From Eopsaltria australis (taxonomy: Eukaryota; Chordata; Aves; Passeriformes; Petroicidae), in contig JAVTVJ010000117.1 of NCBI GenBank assembly GCA_034509425.1, positions 2,790,001 through 2,854,000 of the forward strand: a stretch of DNA of 64,000 bases, read 5' to 3'. Both the position numbers and the translations under genes were made by a program. The notes beneath the pieces were generated by a model that ran no database searches, had not been told where the DNA came from, and saw only the letters and a program-made list of their open reading frames with translations. This document shows, piece after piece, positions 50,268 through 62,000 of the stretch. Each line of letters begins with the position of its first letter. Positions within the stretch are counted from its first letter, which is position 1.

Positions 50268-50300
50268 GGGTGATGGGGGTGGTGATGGGGGTGATGGGGG
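50268..50300 (+). repeat. TGATGGGGG tandem expansion with perfect G-quadruplex pattern
   Basis: G-runs of 3, 5, 5 and 5 are separated by spacers TGAT, TGGTGAT and TGAT. This satisfies the G3+N1-7 rule with four runs. It sits at the 5' edge of the CR1 copy and probably grew from its G-rich 'gtgagg' stretch by slippage. Confidence 0.8.
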
Positions 50301-50466
50301 TTTCCCAGTGAAGCTGTGGCTGCCCCATCCTTGGAAGTTTTCATGGCCAGGCTGGATGGGGCTCTGAAAAACCTGGGATAGTGGAAGGTGTCCCTGCCCA
50401 TGGCAGGGGGTTGGCACTGAGTGGTCTTTAAGTTCCTTTCCAACCCGAATCATTCTGTGATTCTAG
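50301..50466 (+). mobile_element. CR1 LINE 3' fragment
   Basis: It has 'gtgaagctgtggctgcccca', 'gatagtggaaggtgtccctg' and the tail CATTCTGTGATTCTAGG. Its upstream edge passes into a G-rich tandem expansion (50262-50300) where the CR1 consensus would read a gtgaggccctgg-like run. Confidence 0.9.
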
Positions 50467-53290
50467 GACATGCTCCTTGTCCTGATGCAGCTATAATGAA
50501 ACGGATAAAGCATAGAGGAGTGGAGAAGCTGAGGCACAGACAATTCAGATGACATCTCTGAGACTTAAAGTGGGTTCCCTACAAAAGTCAAGCTTTCCTC
50601 CTGCAGACCCCACTGTACATGACATTCAAGGCAAGATCTTTCATATTCTAATAATGCATAAGAGGGCAAATGGTTAAAAACAAACTAAAGTCGAGTTGCC
50701 TCCTTGAGTTGTTGAGGAGTCTGAATCAGGATTGTTTTTCCTTACTTGTCTTTTTCTCTTGGCTGCTGTCTTAGGACAAGCCCTGAAATTTGTCTTAGTT
50801 CAGAATAAAACATTATCTTACGTACCAGTATTCTTCCTTTTGAGTGCATTGCCTTTCTTGGTTATTTGATTTCATTCCTCTGAAACTTTCAGCCGTGCAG
50901 TCGGGAGAAACAACGGGTATTGTTTTATATTTAGACTGAGTGTTAAAAGCTGGAACACGGAAAGCAACAGCAGCTGCTGGAAGGGCTCAGACCATCAGCT
51001 CCCTCTGCTGACCTGCAGTGGGGAGAAGCAGTGCACCCAAATTTTGGGACTTCAGGAAAAGTGAGGACTGAAAGGACCCAGGGCAATGTTACTCCAGCAG
51101 CACAAAGGTGGAGACTCAGGGATGACACTCCACAGCCCCTGCCAATTCAAGAACTAGAGGGCACCAAAAGAAATTACTGAGAGCCACTTTCAAGAAAAAG
51201 GAGGTGGTTGTTCAAATATTGTGTTGTGAAACCTGTAGAGTGTCTTGCTGCAGGAGGTTGTTGATAAGGAAAGTTTGTGTTGTGTATGCTCCAGAAGAGA
51301 CTGGGAAAGTCTGGAAGAAAAATTCCCTGAAGACTATGAAATGCAAAGATCCCTTTTCTTACCTGGGAAATTCCCAACCCACAAGCTGCTGAATGCTGGG
51401 AAGTGTTTCAAGGAAATATTGTTACATATTTGTTCTAAGCCTATGTTCTTTCTTGGGCGTCCACTGTTGGAGGCAGGATGCTGACTCACACAAGCTGTTC
51501 TCCTGCTGGTCCCAGGGGATGGCTGAAGGGTCCAGGAGAGGTGATGTTCATACAGCTTGGTGCACCAGAGCCAGGGAATGAAAATGTCTTGGATGGAATC
51601 AAAGAAATCCTTATTTTAGTGGGAAAATGGATGCAGTTAGGTTCTGTTGTTGTCTCAGAGCCCATGCTGAAGGAACTGACAGTGTGGAGACATCTACACC
51701 GAATGGAGATGTTGAAATAGCCCTGAGGATACAGACCTTGGGTTCAGACACAGCCTGGTGACTCAGGGTTTTCTTCTGAATTCTTATTTTCGAGCCAGTG
51801 GAAACAGGCTGACTTGACTGACATTCAAATGTATCCTTGTAGAATAAGGAAACTCACAGCAAACAGGATGATCATAATTTGCATGGACCTTCCACCATCA
51901 CTGGTGAAGTCACTGCAAAGGCTAGGTGGGAAATGGTGCATAAATAGTAGGAAACCCAAAATATAATGAATGTTTCTGAAAATCACGAGGTTGCATTGAT
52001 ACAGCATGACACTGAGCTGGAGAATGGTGATTGTTTTGAGATGCCTCCTCAGAGCTTTCAGGGGAAATGCTGCTCTGGCACCCTTGGGAGCTGAAGGCTT
52101 GGGTTTTTTTCAGACCTCACAGGAAAGATGGCACAGCTGCCTAACACTGTTTCCAAATTTTGTGGAATCATTTAGGCAAACACAAAGCAAACACAGCATT
52201 TATGTTTCTGACAGATCTGTGCCTGATTTGTCTGCCATTGACCCCCATGGAGCAGTTGTGGATAGGATTCAGTTGCTGAAACACTCCTCATTTGGAGTGG
52301 ATCCTGTGTCTGATGTAACCAGCCTCATGTGGATGACTTAGATACCCTTGGGCACCTCAGATGTTTCAAGGTGTCCCCTTTCAGGCAAGTAAACCCACCC
52401 CAAGCTGGGTATCTACTGGACGTTGGGCTGGATTGAGTCCTAGGGCTGTTGACTTTAACTTCAGTGCCGATAGTGGAAATTCAGACACCAAATTTACATG
52501 GGAGCACCCAAACATGGGTGTCCTCACCTGGAGGGAGCCTCAACCCTCATTGCCTCCTAGGTGCCATTCTTGCAAACCATTCCATCCTGTTTTCATTCCT
52601 CTCAGGCAAGCTCAGGAGGAGACAACAAACATTTGTTTGTTACTCAGGATAACGCCCCTATCCTTCACATGTAAACCCTTGGCCACACAAGTGAGGGATG
52701 ACGAGGAAGGACTGGCCTGGAGCACAATTTTCTTGGGGCTTTTCTGTCCACTGATGAAAATGGTGGTTCTTGACAATATGGGTCAGCAATTAGGTCTCTG
52801 TGGCCTTTCCAGGCTCTGTTCCATTTTCCAGAGACCCCTCTGTCCAGCAGGACAAGAGCTTGCTTTGCCCTCAGAGCAGACAAGGTAACAGTTCTAGGAA
52901 GAATTTGACATTTTTGTCATGGTTGGCCCCAGCATCCCTTTGTTTATTTATGGTGAGATCAACTGTGAGGACGGCTTACAGAAAGTTGTGCGGCTCTGGA
53001 ACTACGTTTTCTTTCTTCCTTTGAAGAGTTCTCAGGAAAAAACTGTTACATTCCCTGGGACATAAAGTCTTCACTTGATGGATAAGAGTTTTGTTTATAC
53101 AAGATCTGAATGCCTGAAAAACCTATGCCCTAATCCTTCTCCTTACGGCCACAGCTCTGTAAGATGAGAGCTCATGTCACACCTGCCTCCCTCTTTCATC
53201 TTATAAAATATTTATTCTTCCTTCCCCCATAAAGGTTGTCAACACTTCTCTCCCTTAAAAAAAAAGGAAGAGAAAAGAAAAAGAAATTGG

Positions 53291-53350
53291 CGTATCTCCA
53301 AGAGAATAGTTCTATCTCCAAGGGAAAAGTTGCATCTCCAAGTCTATCAT
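53291..53350 (+). repeat. Three tandem 20-bp units sharing ATCTCCAAG
   Basis: Units at 53291-53310, 53311-53330 and 53331-53350 have exactly 20-base spacing. The core ATCTCCAAG is perfect in all three; the flanks of the first two (GAGAATAGT and GGGAAAAGT) are similar and the third diverges. It is preceded by a purine-rich A/G tract at about 53255-53285. Confidence 0.8.
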
Positions 53351-54436
53351 GTTCTAATTTTCTCTGCAGGGTTTTCAGAAAGGAGGTGGTGTGAACAGAT
53401 AAAATGAAAAGCTGTTTCTACCCCACCAGAGAAGCTGCCCAAGTGATGAACTAGACAAATAAAGAATAATTACCCTTACTGTGGGAGTACAGTTCAGACC
53501 CTCCCATACCTTGGAGCACTGCATGGCACTGACACGCCAGCAAATCCAGTTGGATTGATAAAGCTCTGAGCAAAATGGTCTATAATGCACGTCTGCCTGG
53601 TTCCTGCCATGTTTATCTGCTGCTTAATGTGGGGGCTCCTGGGCCGCCTGGGCTTCCTGTGGGCCTTCAGGGTGTTTCACAGGTGAAATGCCCAGAGCTG
53701 GAGATTCCAGGGTCCTTGCCTGGCAATCTGCTTTGGAGCCTGGCTTCTGTTTCTTTTCCTGGGAAAAAAAAGAGTCCTGAAGAAACGTTTATTTTGAAAC
53801 AGCACCCCAGAGAGCCTTCCCAGAGCTATCACCTCCATCTGCACAGTGTCAGCAGCATGGGGTGATGAGGCCATGCACAGCCTCTGAAATCAACAGGGAA
53901 TGAGCAACCACTGGATGATGATGATGCTGTGCTGGAAGGCTCCAGCCCCACGCCTGATTTCCCTCATCTGTCTCCTTGGTCTGGCATGATGGATTAGCAA
54001 AATCCACGTGTCTCCTGAGCACTGCCTAACATGGGCCATGTCAACCTGTGGGGCCTTCCCTCTGTGCAGATCTGGGTCCTGATGCTCAGCAGCTCCTTGG
54101 TGTACATCCACCCTGCCATGAACCTGCCCTGGCTACCCAGGCACAGGCTGATGGCTTGTGGTGATGGGGAGGAGGGTGGCTCACACAAGGCCTTGGCAGA
54201 TAGAATGCTGAAGTGCAGGTACATTTATGGCAACAGTGAATTTGCTGCCTTGCTCTGCCCTTTTTTCCCCAAAGCTGCCACTGAAACTCCTGGGTGTTTT
54301 GCTGTCAGCTGAGATAGGAACATGATCTTCCTTTGAAGAGGAGTAGCTCTCATTCATGGCTAGAGGTACAGAAGCACAAACCTACCAGGCACAGAGGGTT
54401 TTTGCCTTGGCTTGGGCAGATCAGGCAGCACTGTGC

Positions 54437-54478
54437 ACTTCCTGGGACAGCTTTCCTGGGAGAGCTTTCCTGGGACGG
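54437..54478 (+). repeat. Three tandem 14-bp units (CTTTCCTGGGAGAG-like)
   Basis: Units 54437-54450, 54451-54464 and 54465-54478 differ at two or three positions each. This is a small minisatellite with no further copies on either side. Confidence 0.75.
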
Positions 54479-55075
54479 TGTTGAGAAATCTATGCTGGTG
54501 GGAGCTTCCTACAGCCAGATACTTTGGAGAGCTACAGCAAAGTCATCTCCACCACTGGCAATAGGTGCAGTCCTCCCTGAGCTCACTGCCTGCCTGGTGA
54601 TCTGATGGTCAGCCTGTCTTCCAGCTCAATGCAGGGAAAATCCTGGGAGAAGGAACATGCAGTTGTCTTTTCCTTATGCGGAGTCATTCTCCAGTGTGGC
54701 CCCAGCCTTTCCCAAAAATGCATTTCCCATTATCACTGATAACTGATCTGATTATTACAGATTAAGTGTGTTGCTGAAGTTGCTGTGACAGCTTCCAAAG
54801 CCCAGTCAGGCTGGGTGGAAGCTCAGGACACAGTCCAGCTGTCAAGTGCTGAGACCGTATGGATAAGGGAAGAAACTGCCTCGTTTTTCCACCAGGAACG
54901 ACTCAGCACCTTCCAGACACAGGCCTTGGGAGGAAGGGTGGGGACAATGAATTTAAGCACAGCAGGGCATGGAGGACATCCTCTTCGTTGCCTTTTCTTC
55001 AGGTGCATGATGTGGTTCTGTCCAAGATGGGCACAGATCAATCTGTGTTGGTAAAGATACAGAGAGTCAGGAATG

Positions 55076-55132
55076 TCACAGAATCACAGAATGGTTTGGG
55101 TTGGAAGGAGCCTTAAAGATCCCCCTGCCCAT
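55076..55132 (-). mobile_element. CR1 3' terminal scrap with internal deletion
   Basis: TCACAGAATCACAGAATGG followed by 'tttgggttggaaggagcct' is a clear CR1 end. After 'aaagat' it jumps to 'ccccctgcccatcccc', skipping the usual middle segment. Confidence 0.8.
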
Positions 55133-55973
55133 CCCCAGGTCCTTACCACCTGTCAATGTCCCAGTGTCTGCCAAGACATTTTCTTCATTCAACTTGGACA
55201 TCTCCAATCGTGTTGCTCAATGGTCTTTTGAGGCAGCCACACACTGGATCCATCCCTCACCTTCACCATGGACAGTGATCCTGTGAAGAGTGAACAGGAA
55301 ATGGCAAATGAAAACCAGGGACTGAATCAGAAGGAGGAAATCACCCATTTGTACACCAAAAGACCCCTTTGTATCTCGTTCTGGGGTGTCAAGGAGCAGT
55401 CTTCTGGTCTGAAGTTGGTCTGGATGGAGGTTTCATTATTGAAACATGGAGGACTGTTATGGAGCAGATGTGGTAAGTTCTGTCCAGGGTTCAGGACTTT
55501 CTGTGGGTGAGAAAAGGCCTGGAAAAACTCTCTAGCCACTCTTGCTGTGGAAATTACAGTATCCATTTGTGCTCCTGAACGTAACTTGGAAGCTCTTATC
55601 TTTATCAGATGCCATCTTTTTTCATCAGCGTTTTTCCACCGTTGATTCCTGGGCCCTCTGGAATCCCCCAGTGGGGCATGAAGGGGAAGAAATTCTCCAT
55701 CAAGAACTGAGGGGCAACCCTGATGATGACAAATTCTTGGATCTGTCAGACACAGGACACAGCAGGTTGGCATCAACACTGCTGCTGCTTTTGTTAATGG
55801 AGCCACCGTGTGGGGAAACGCTTCGGATGTGCCAGAACGCCACCTTCTGATGTGAATAAAGGGGCATTTTCTGTAAACTTCATATGATTTTTAGCATATT
55901 TAAAATTCCAGTTTTCCCATGTTTGAAAGTTGAGTGGAAACAATTTTCAGATTCTCAGCAACTCACTCTGGAG
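55133..55973. other. Spacer between two CR1 scraps
   Basis: It carries a 159-codon minus-strand frame with no family signature. Nothing else is recognised. Confidence 0.5.
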
Positions 55974-56041
55974 AGGGGAGGTTGAACCACATGACCCCAC
56001 CAGTGGTTCCTTCCAAACTCAACCATTCTATGATTCTGTGA
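55974..56041 (+). mobile_element. CR1 3' terminal fragment
   Basis: 'ggggaggttgaaccacatga' and 'ggttccttccaaactcaacc' are followed by an ATTCTATGATTCTGTG tail. It is short but clear. Confidence 0.8.
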
Positions 56042-57033
56042 CTAAATTGATAACATCCATTAGATGGACTGAGATGTCTGTCCCAGGGCATTTTTGAAGG
56101 CCAAAATTATTGCAGAAAAATTGGAAACTTCTTGTGTAAATTACCAGTTGGATAGAAAATGGTGGATTTCATGCAAATAAGTAGTTTCTCACAAAAAAAA
56201 AAATTTGAACAGTCCTAACATATTGTCAAATGCTTTCCCCAGATTGGAAGGCACATATGAAAAAAAAATGAAATAAAGGCTGAGAACATAATTCAGTTAA
56301 ATAACACATGCCAGGAATTTAGCCTCCTTTTCTGTTTTTAATTTGACCTCTAGGGGATGAAGGTTTTCTGGATTGTACATATTATGGGATATTATTTTTC
56401 ATCTTGTGGTGGTAAACATTTCTCAGTTAGTGACAGTTTCATGTCTGGTTAACTTTTTGCGGGGTGCACAGATTAAACAGCAAAGGTTTTGATGTTTGTT
56501 GAGATTAATGACATTTAGGATGAGGCTGCACCACGAAAATTAACCCTCCTGAATTATTTTTGAATGTTCACTCAATGTATTCTTTATACACCAGTTTTCC
56601 TGCCAGAAAAGCCATCCACTGGCATTCTCATTATAAACTCAGCAAAGGGGAGACACACGAGGGGCAGATTCACTTCCTCCTTTGCACAAATATTTGCAAA
56701 ATAAGGATGTGGGATTTTTTTTTATTTCTTTTTTTTTTAACATCTTTGCCCATCTCTCTAGCACTGGCACCCTTGCTTTCACCAAGCCAGCCCACATTTC
56801 TGAGTCAGACAGCTGGGAAAAACACAGAAGTGAAAGCAATTCACATATTGCTGGAAAAATCACATCGTTTAATGCCAAGAGGTTCTGACTGAAAGGATTG
56901 AGAAAGAGGCAAATGCCAGTAATTGGCCCCGACACAAATTTATTTATAGCAAAGCCTAAGCAGGGTGAAGTCTGGTCCTCTGGGTTCACCTCTCAGGATC
57001 AGGCCCTGGCTCTCGTGGGATTTCATTTCTCAG
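56042..57033. other. Non-coding, AT-rich
   Basis: It includes a poly-T run near 56719-56740. No gene is recognised. Confidence 0.5.
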
Positions 57034-57190
57034 AGAACCACAGGGATGGCAGATGGGAAAGACTTGTTAGGTCATCCTGTCCACATGCCCCGGCAGGAGC
57101 GGGACGAGATCGTCTCTGCTTCGTTCTCAAGCGCCTCATCCAGATTTAAACAACTCCAGCAAGAAGACTGTTATTGCAAGAAAATTCCAC
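57034..57190 (-). mobile_element. Old, diverged CR1/L3-type fragment
   Basis: On the plus strand the run 'agaaccacagggatggcaga', 'ggtcatcctgtccacatgcc' and 'ctcatccagatttaaacaac' follows the order of an ancient CR1 3' region (agaatgg...aggtcat.tagtcca..cc...aaat). It is strongly diverged, so this is a pattern-level call. Confidence 0.4.
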
Positions 57191-57752
57191 TGCCTACATC
57201 TCCTTCTGCAAAACCACTTTTTTTAAGGCTCTTGACGTCCGTTCTGTTAATTTTGTCCCAATTGCATCACAACAGAGAAAAGTGAGAATATTGAACGTGA
57301 CCGTGGGCAGCTCGATCTATATGATGACTTAAAATAGAATTAGAGCAGGCATGGCAGTGAAATCTGGACTTGCTAAAGTTAGAGTTAATATTTTTTGCTA
57401 TCCTACCTTTGTATTCCTTTATGTTAAAGTGGTTGGATTTCTTTACATTTAAACTTAATTTCCTAGTGTTTGGAATGCTTTTATTTTATTTTTTTTTTGG
57501 CACCTGCACTCTGTAACTTGCTTACCTGAAAGTTGCTGATAAGTTTTCAACCTTGAATTCATCTGGCTTTAAGTTATTTTTAATCTGTGGTTTTATCTCC
57601 TGTTTCCAGGCTGTCTAATAACCCCCTTTATTAGGTATGTGGTTATGTTAGGCATGCTTGGCCCTTTGTTGGGTAGGAGAGGTTGCACAGATGTCCATGT
57701 AAAATCAAGGACAGGCACATAAAAGCCCTACTGTAGAAACTGGAAATATTAA

Positions 57753-57777
57753 TTTTTTTTTTTCTTTTTTTTTTTTT
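57753..57777 (+). repeat. Poly-T tract with one C interruption
   Basis: T11 C T13. It could be the reverse-complement tail of an old retroposed RNA, but no retroposon body is recognisable beside it. Confidence 0.8.
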
Positions 57778-58125
57778 CGCTAAAGAGTCATGGGAAAATA
57801 CCAATTCAGCAAACACTAAATTCTTCGTTTGAAAAAAAAACCTGGGTTAAAAGTGATTTTACTGAGTCCAAGGTTAGGCTTTGGTGGAAGCTGGCCAGGA
57901 TTATGGGCCAGGAACTCTGGAACCTGCCAGTTTTGGAGCCCTGGGTGAGTTCACAGAGGGATTAACTCCAGGAGCAGGGGAACGTGGGCACTGCAGCACA
58001 GTTGGTATCAATTTCTGATGTGGAACTGATAAAATGTCAACTCTGGTGGGTGTGCACCGTGGTTGGAATGTTTCCAGTTTGTAGGAAACTAAAAATGAGG
58101 CATTTGCTGATATGAATCCAATTTG

Positions 58126-58148
58126 GACAGGAAATTTTTTTTCCTGTC
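58126..58148. repeat. Short perfect inverted repeat (9-bp stem, T5 loop)
   Basis: GACAGGAAA at 58126-58134 pairs with TTTCCTGTC at 58140-58148. Allowing one bulged G, the stem extends by TTG/CAA. It is too short for a microRNA precursor. Confidence 0.6.
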
Positions 58149-58761
58149 AACTTGGGAACTGCACTCTCCTGCCAATTACAGTCACAGTTGTGTCATTTTG
58201 TCTGTGAAACTCTCAGTCTCACGAATGCAAATGAAAAAACCTGTGCAACTTTAGTAACTTTATTTAGTTTGTAATACAAATGAAATTCGTATCTCTGGAG
58301 ATGAGCTGCTTCATTTTCCAGGTGTTTATGAGCTGCTGTACCACATTCCCTTCCATGCTTGTGAAAAAGCCCTGAAAAATTATTTTTTCAGCATCATTTT
58401 AAAAAGAAAATTATTAGACTCTAAATCAAGTTTTTCTTTCCCTGCAAGGAATTGAATTCTATGCCACAGCCAACCATCATTTACTGTAACCCCTGTTACA
58501 TGGCAGATATGCATCTTTATAGGAAGGTATTTTTATCAGAAATAATTAACATCTGAAAAGACTCAGCTACAATACTCATGGGATGGTTTGTTCAGATACT
58601 AAGAAGAGAAAAATTTAAATGATGGACTCATCTTTAATGCTTAACTGTTGGAGGCCTGCAGTAAAGTGAAATGAATTTTGCTCTCTCGCTCATTAGTGCA
58701 GCAATGCCTGGCTTGTTTTTAACTGTTAGCTTTTATTCCACCAAAAAATGGCAATCTACTG

Positions 58762-59054
58762 AAAAAGAAGGGCATGGGGTGATAGAGCAAGGGGTAAACT
58801 CTTGGAGGAGGGCAGGTTTAGATTAGATATTAGCAAAATATTCTTTACTATGAGGGTGCTGAGGCCCTGGCACAGGGTGCCCAGAGAAGCTGTGGCTGCC
58901 CCATCCCTGGAAGTGTCCAAGGCCAGGTTGGATGGGGCTTGGAGCAACCTGGGATAGTGGAAGGTGTCCCTGCCCATGGCAGGGGGTTCAAAACTGTCTG
59001 ATTTTTAAGGTCCTATCCAACTCAATCCATTTAAGGATTCTATGAAACTCTGTG
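58762..59054 (+). mobile_element. CR1 LINE, about 293-bp 3' fragment
   Basis: 'ggcatggggtgatagagcaa', 'cagagaagctgtggctgccc' and 'gatagtggaaggtgtccctg' are present, and the tail is decayed to GGATTCTATGAAACTCTGTG. It is close to full consensus over its 5' two-thirds. Confidence 0.93.
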
Positions 59055-62000
59055 AAGCCCTGCTCAAGTGAATCCCCACTAATCCTTGTGAGCTGCCATG
59101 AGAAGCACAGCCAACCCTGCCTTAGGAAGGAAAGGGAAAGAGCTGAATCTGCAGCCCACAGATTTGTGCTGTGGAGAAGAAAAATGCCTGATTTTTGCCC
59201 TCTCTTTGCTGTCTGAGAACCAGCCAAGCAAGGTCTGTTTTGCAACGATTAAAAGGAAGATAATTTGGGGAATACAAACAGCACGAGGAGCAGAAGGTGG
59301 AGGTACAGAAAGGCGCAGGCTGGGAGGTGTCTCTGAGTTTCTAAAACCAGGGCTGGGTGTTGGCGGGTGGGAAGCCAGGAGAGCAACTTTGGAGGAGGAC
59401 TAGCAGAGAGATGGAACTTTTCTGGAGGCAGAGGCCAGCAGAGAACAGGTCTGCTGGTCACAGCAGCTGGGAATTGCTGTGAAGGATGAGTTCCAGCTCC
59501 TGGTTTTGTAACAAACAGGGTGCAAAGTCCCTGGCTGCCACACTGACTCCCAGTCCCATAAGGAATAGTCCTACAAAGCTCTGTAGATTGAGCCATGCTC
59601 AGGCAAGAAGGGCAGCAGATCCAATGCCAACTGTTCTGCACAGGCCACTGATGCCTGCAACAGTAAATTTGCCTGAGTCAGGGAATTTCCTCCTACCCTG
59701 AACTCAGTGGGAATGACCAGGGCACATCTGTACTGCTGGGCTCTCCTGACATCCAAGATGAGGTGGCTGTATGGAAGTTGCCTGGTGGGAAAGCCTGGTT
59801 TTTAACTCCTGATTTTTGTGTCAGGGAATCACTTAGGAGAGTGCTGGCTGTGCCAATGGTTTAAAAGTATAAAAGCTGACATTCCAGTGTGATCCCAGGA
59901 GTGTTTTCCTGCTGACATAGAAATAGTGACTGTCGGGCTTGGATGAAGGACAGGAGCAGGATCAACTCTGCTTGGCTGAGCTCTTGTGGGTTTGATGAAG
60001 ATCCCTCTCTAACAGAGTCCCTTTCTAGCTACTCAAAGGTGGCAGAAAACCAAAAGTAGTTACATCAGGTGTGCCATTAGGGGTTATTCTGACCTCTGAG
60101 CTGAAAAGCTGACAGGTTGCAAGCAAGAAGAACCAGCCACCTTTCCTGACTCTGGAGCTTTCCCCATTCCTAATGAGATACTGCTGGTATGGGAATGTGA
60201 GGCAAGGTGCAGAGGTCTGGGAATGGATGAGTTTTCCTCTGGAATTGTGGAATTATTATCATTATTCATGGCATGATGCCTTTTAAATCAGTCACTAAGG
60301 ATTGCCTGGGAGAGGGGCTGGTGGGTCCCATGGTTGGGAGGGAGGACAAAGCTCAGCTCTGATGGGAACAGGGTCCCACTGGGGAGTTACAGCAGCATCT
60401 GAGTGCTTCCAGCTCAGGCTGGGCTGGACTGTGGGGGGCTGACTTATGAACACTCTGGTAGAAAGAAGATCTCAAAGGAGGCCATAATTTCAATTAAATA
60501 GTGAGTTACAATGCACTGGTCTCTTCACTCAGCATATTATTATTAGCAACTGCTTCCCCTGGCAGGTTATTCAGTGTAATTTTCCCCTTGTTCCCTGTAG
60601 GTTCCCCCCAGAGAACAGACCGGCTCACAAAACCTGGCTCTTCTTGTTATTTTTATCCAGGAGCAGCTGACAGTAAAAGTGACAAAAGAATTGATGGGGG
60701 AAGTGGTCCAGAGCGTGAAAAATCCGGTCGTAAAAGCCAGAGTGTTTGCAATAAAATATCTATACATAAAGGGAGAGGAGGGAGGGGGGGATTAGGAGCA
60801 GGGCTGGACAGAAAGCAGAGCAAGTCGTGAAAACAGAGGAACAAAATGTAAATCTGCTGTCAGGGCTATTACATCCATTGGCACCTTGGTCTCCTTTTCC
60901 TCAAGGGAGCTCACGCCCATGCCAGTGCCTACCATGGGACAGTGCTTGGACCTGTGGGGTTGAGAAGATGCCATGGGGTGAAAGAATGGGCTTGGAGCCT
61001 CCCAGGGTCATGGGCAGAGCAAAACCCCCTGCTGCTGTCTGTCTGCCACAAAGGGTTTTCTTCTGGTGATGAGCAGGGTTGCTGCAGGGATTTGGGATTG
61101 GGAAGATGATCTGGGCTGCAGAGCAGGGCAGCAAACTGTGCTGCAGGGTCAGCAAAAGCAGCTCTGGAAGAAACAGCTGACTTAGTTAAATGGATAAAAT
61201 GAATGTATTGTTAAACTGGCCCAGCCTTTTGGGGTTCCTCTGAGCCCTTTGCAGGGTGTAAGGCTCAGGAGAAGCTGCTGTTTTCTCCAGTTCTGTTTGG
61301 GGACAAGGAAGGGATCAAGAGCTGGGAGCAGAAGGAGCAGAAGAGATACCAGCCCTAAGGGAGGTGAGGTGTTCTTTCACATACATCAAAGAACAAACTA
61401 AGCGGCATTAGACAACAACCTCCTGGTGAGGTTTCTTTTGGTGCAATTGCTTGGAAATTGATGCTGATAACAAAACCGGGTGTGAGGATATCTGAGATCT
61501 CTCTCTAGGCTTGACCCAGTGCCCTACTCTTCTATTTCAGAGATGGGAGGGGGCTCCAAAGCATGCCTAGGAAAGGAGGTGCTCTCAGAGGGCACAGTGG
61601 TGCTGTCTTGAGATGTCAAAATGGGAGTGAGAGCTTCCATAATCACCCAGCATTGGACATCAGAGCTGGCACTGGGGAAAATGAAAGTGATTCCTGGTAC
61701 CAGGCATGGGATTTTCATTATTTTCACTTCTGCTTCTGGCCTGTGCAGGATCAGAGATGCATCCCTCCAGTGGGGACAGGGGAGAGAAGACTAATGACCA
61801 CCAGAGAAGACCCTGTGGTGTATGCAGCCAGAAGAATGTAAAGAAAAGAAGGAAACTAATTTTTTTTTTTCCTTTGGCAGCCCCATTTGAACTGCAGGAT
61901 GTTTAACTCTGCAGTATGTCTCTGTTACACTCACATGGAGTGGCCTTGGCTGGGTGTTGGGAGGATATGGAAGACAGGAGCAGCCTGTGGCATTTCTGTC

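Larger units (their letters stand above)
50467..55075. other. Non-coding, with two minisatellites
   Basis: The 20-bp and 14-bp tandem arrays lie here. The longest frame, 175 codons at 52361-52888, shows no domain. Confidence 0.5.
57191..58761. other. Non-coding, AT-rich block
   Basis: It has very few open frames, long A/T runs, the poly-T tract at 57753 and the small inverted repeat at 58126. No known repeat is recognised in 57280-57750. Confidence 0.5.

Noticed and set aside
50996..51010. CTCF-like core (CAGCAGAGGGAGC on the minus strand)
   Set aside because: It matches only part of the CTCF motif; without a matrix score or conservation it is not reportable as a site.
57753..57777. Poly-T considered as the tail of a processed pseudogene on the minus strand
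   Set aside because: No gene-like sequence or target-site duplication is recognisable on either side.
58126..58148. Hairpin considered as a microRNA precursor
   Set aside because: The stem is 9-11 bp with a T5 loop, far too short for a precursor.
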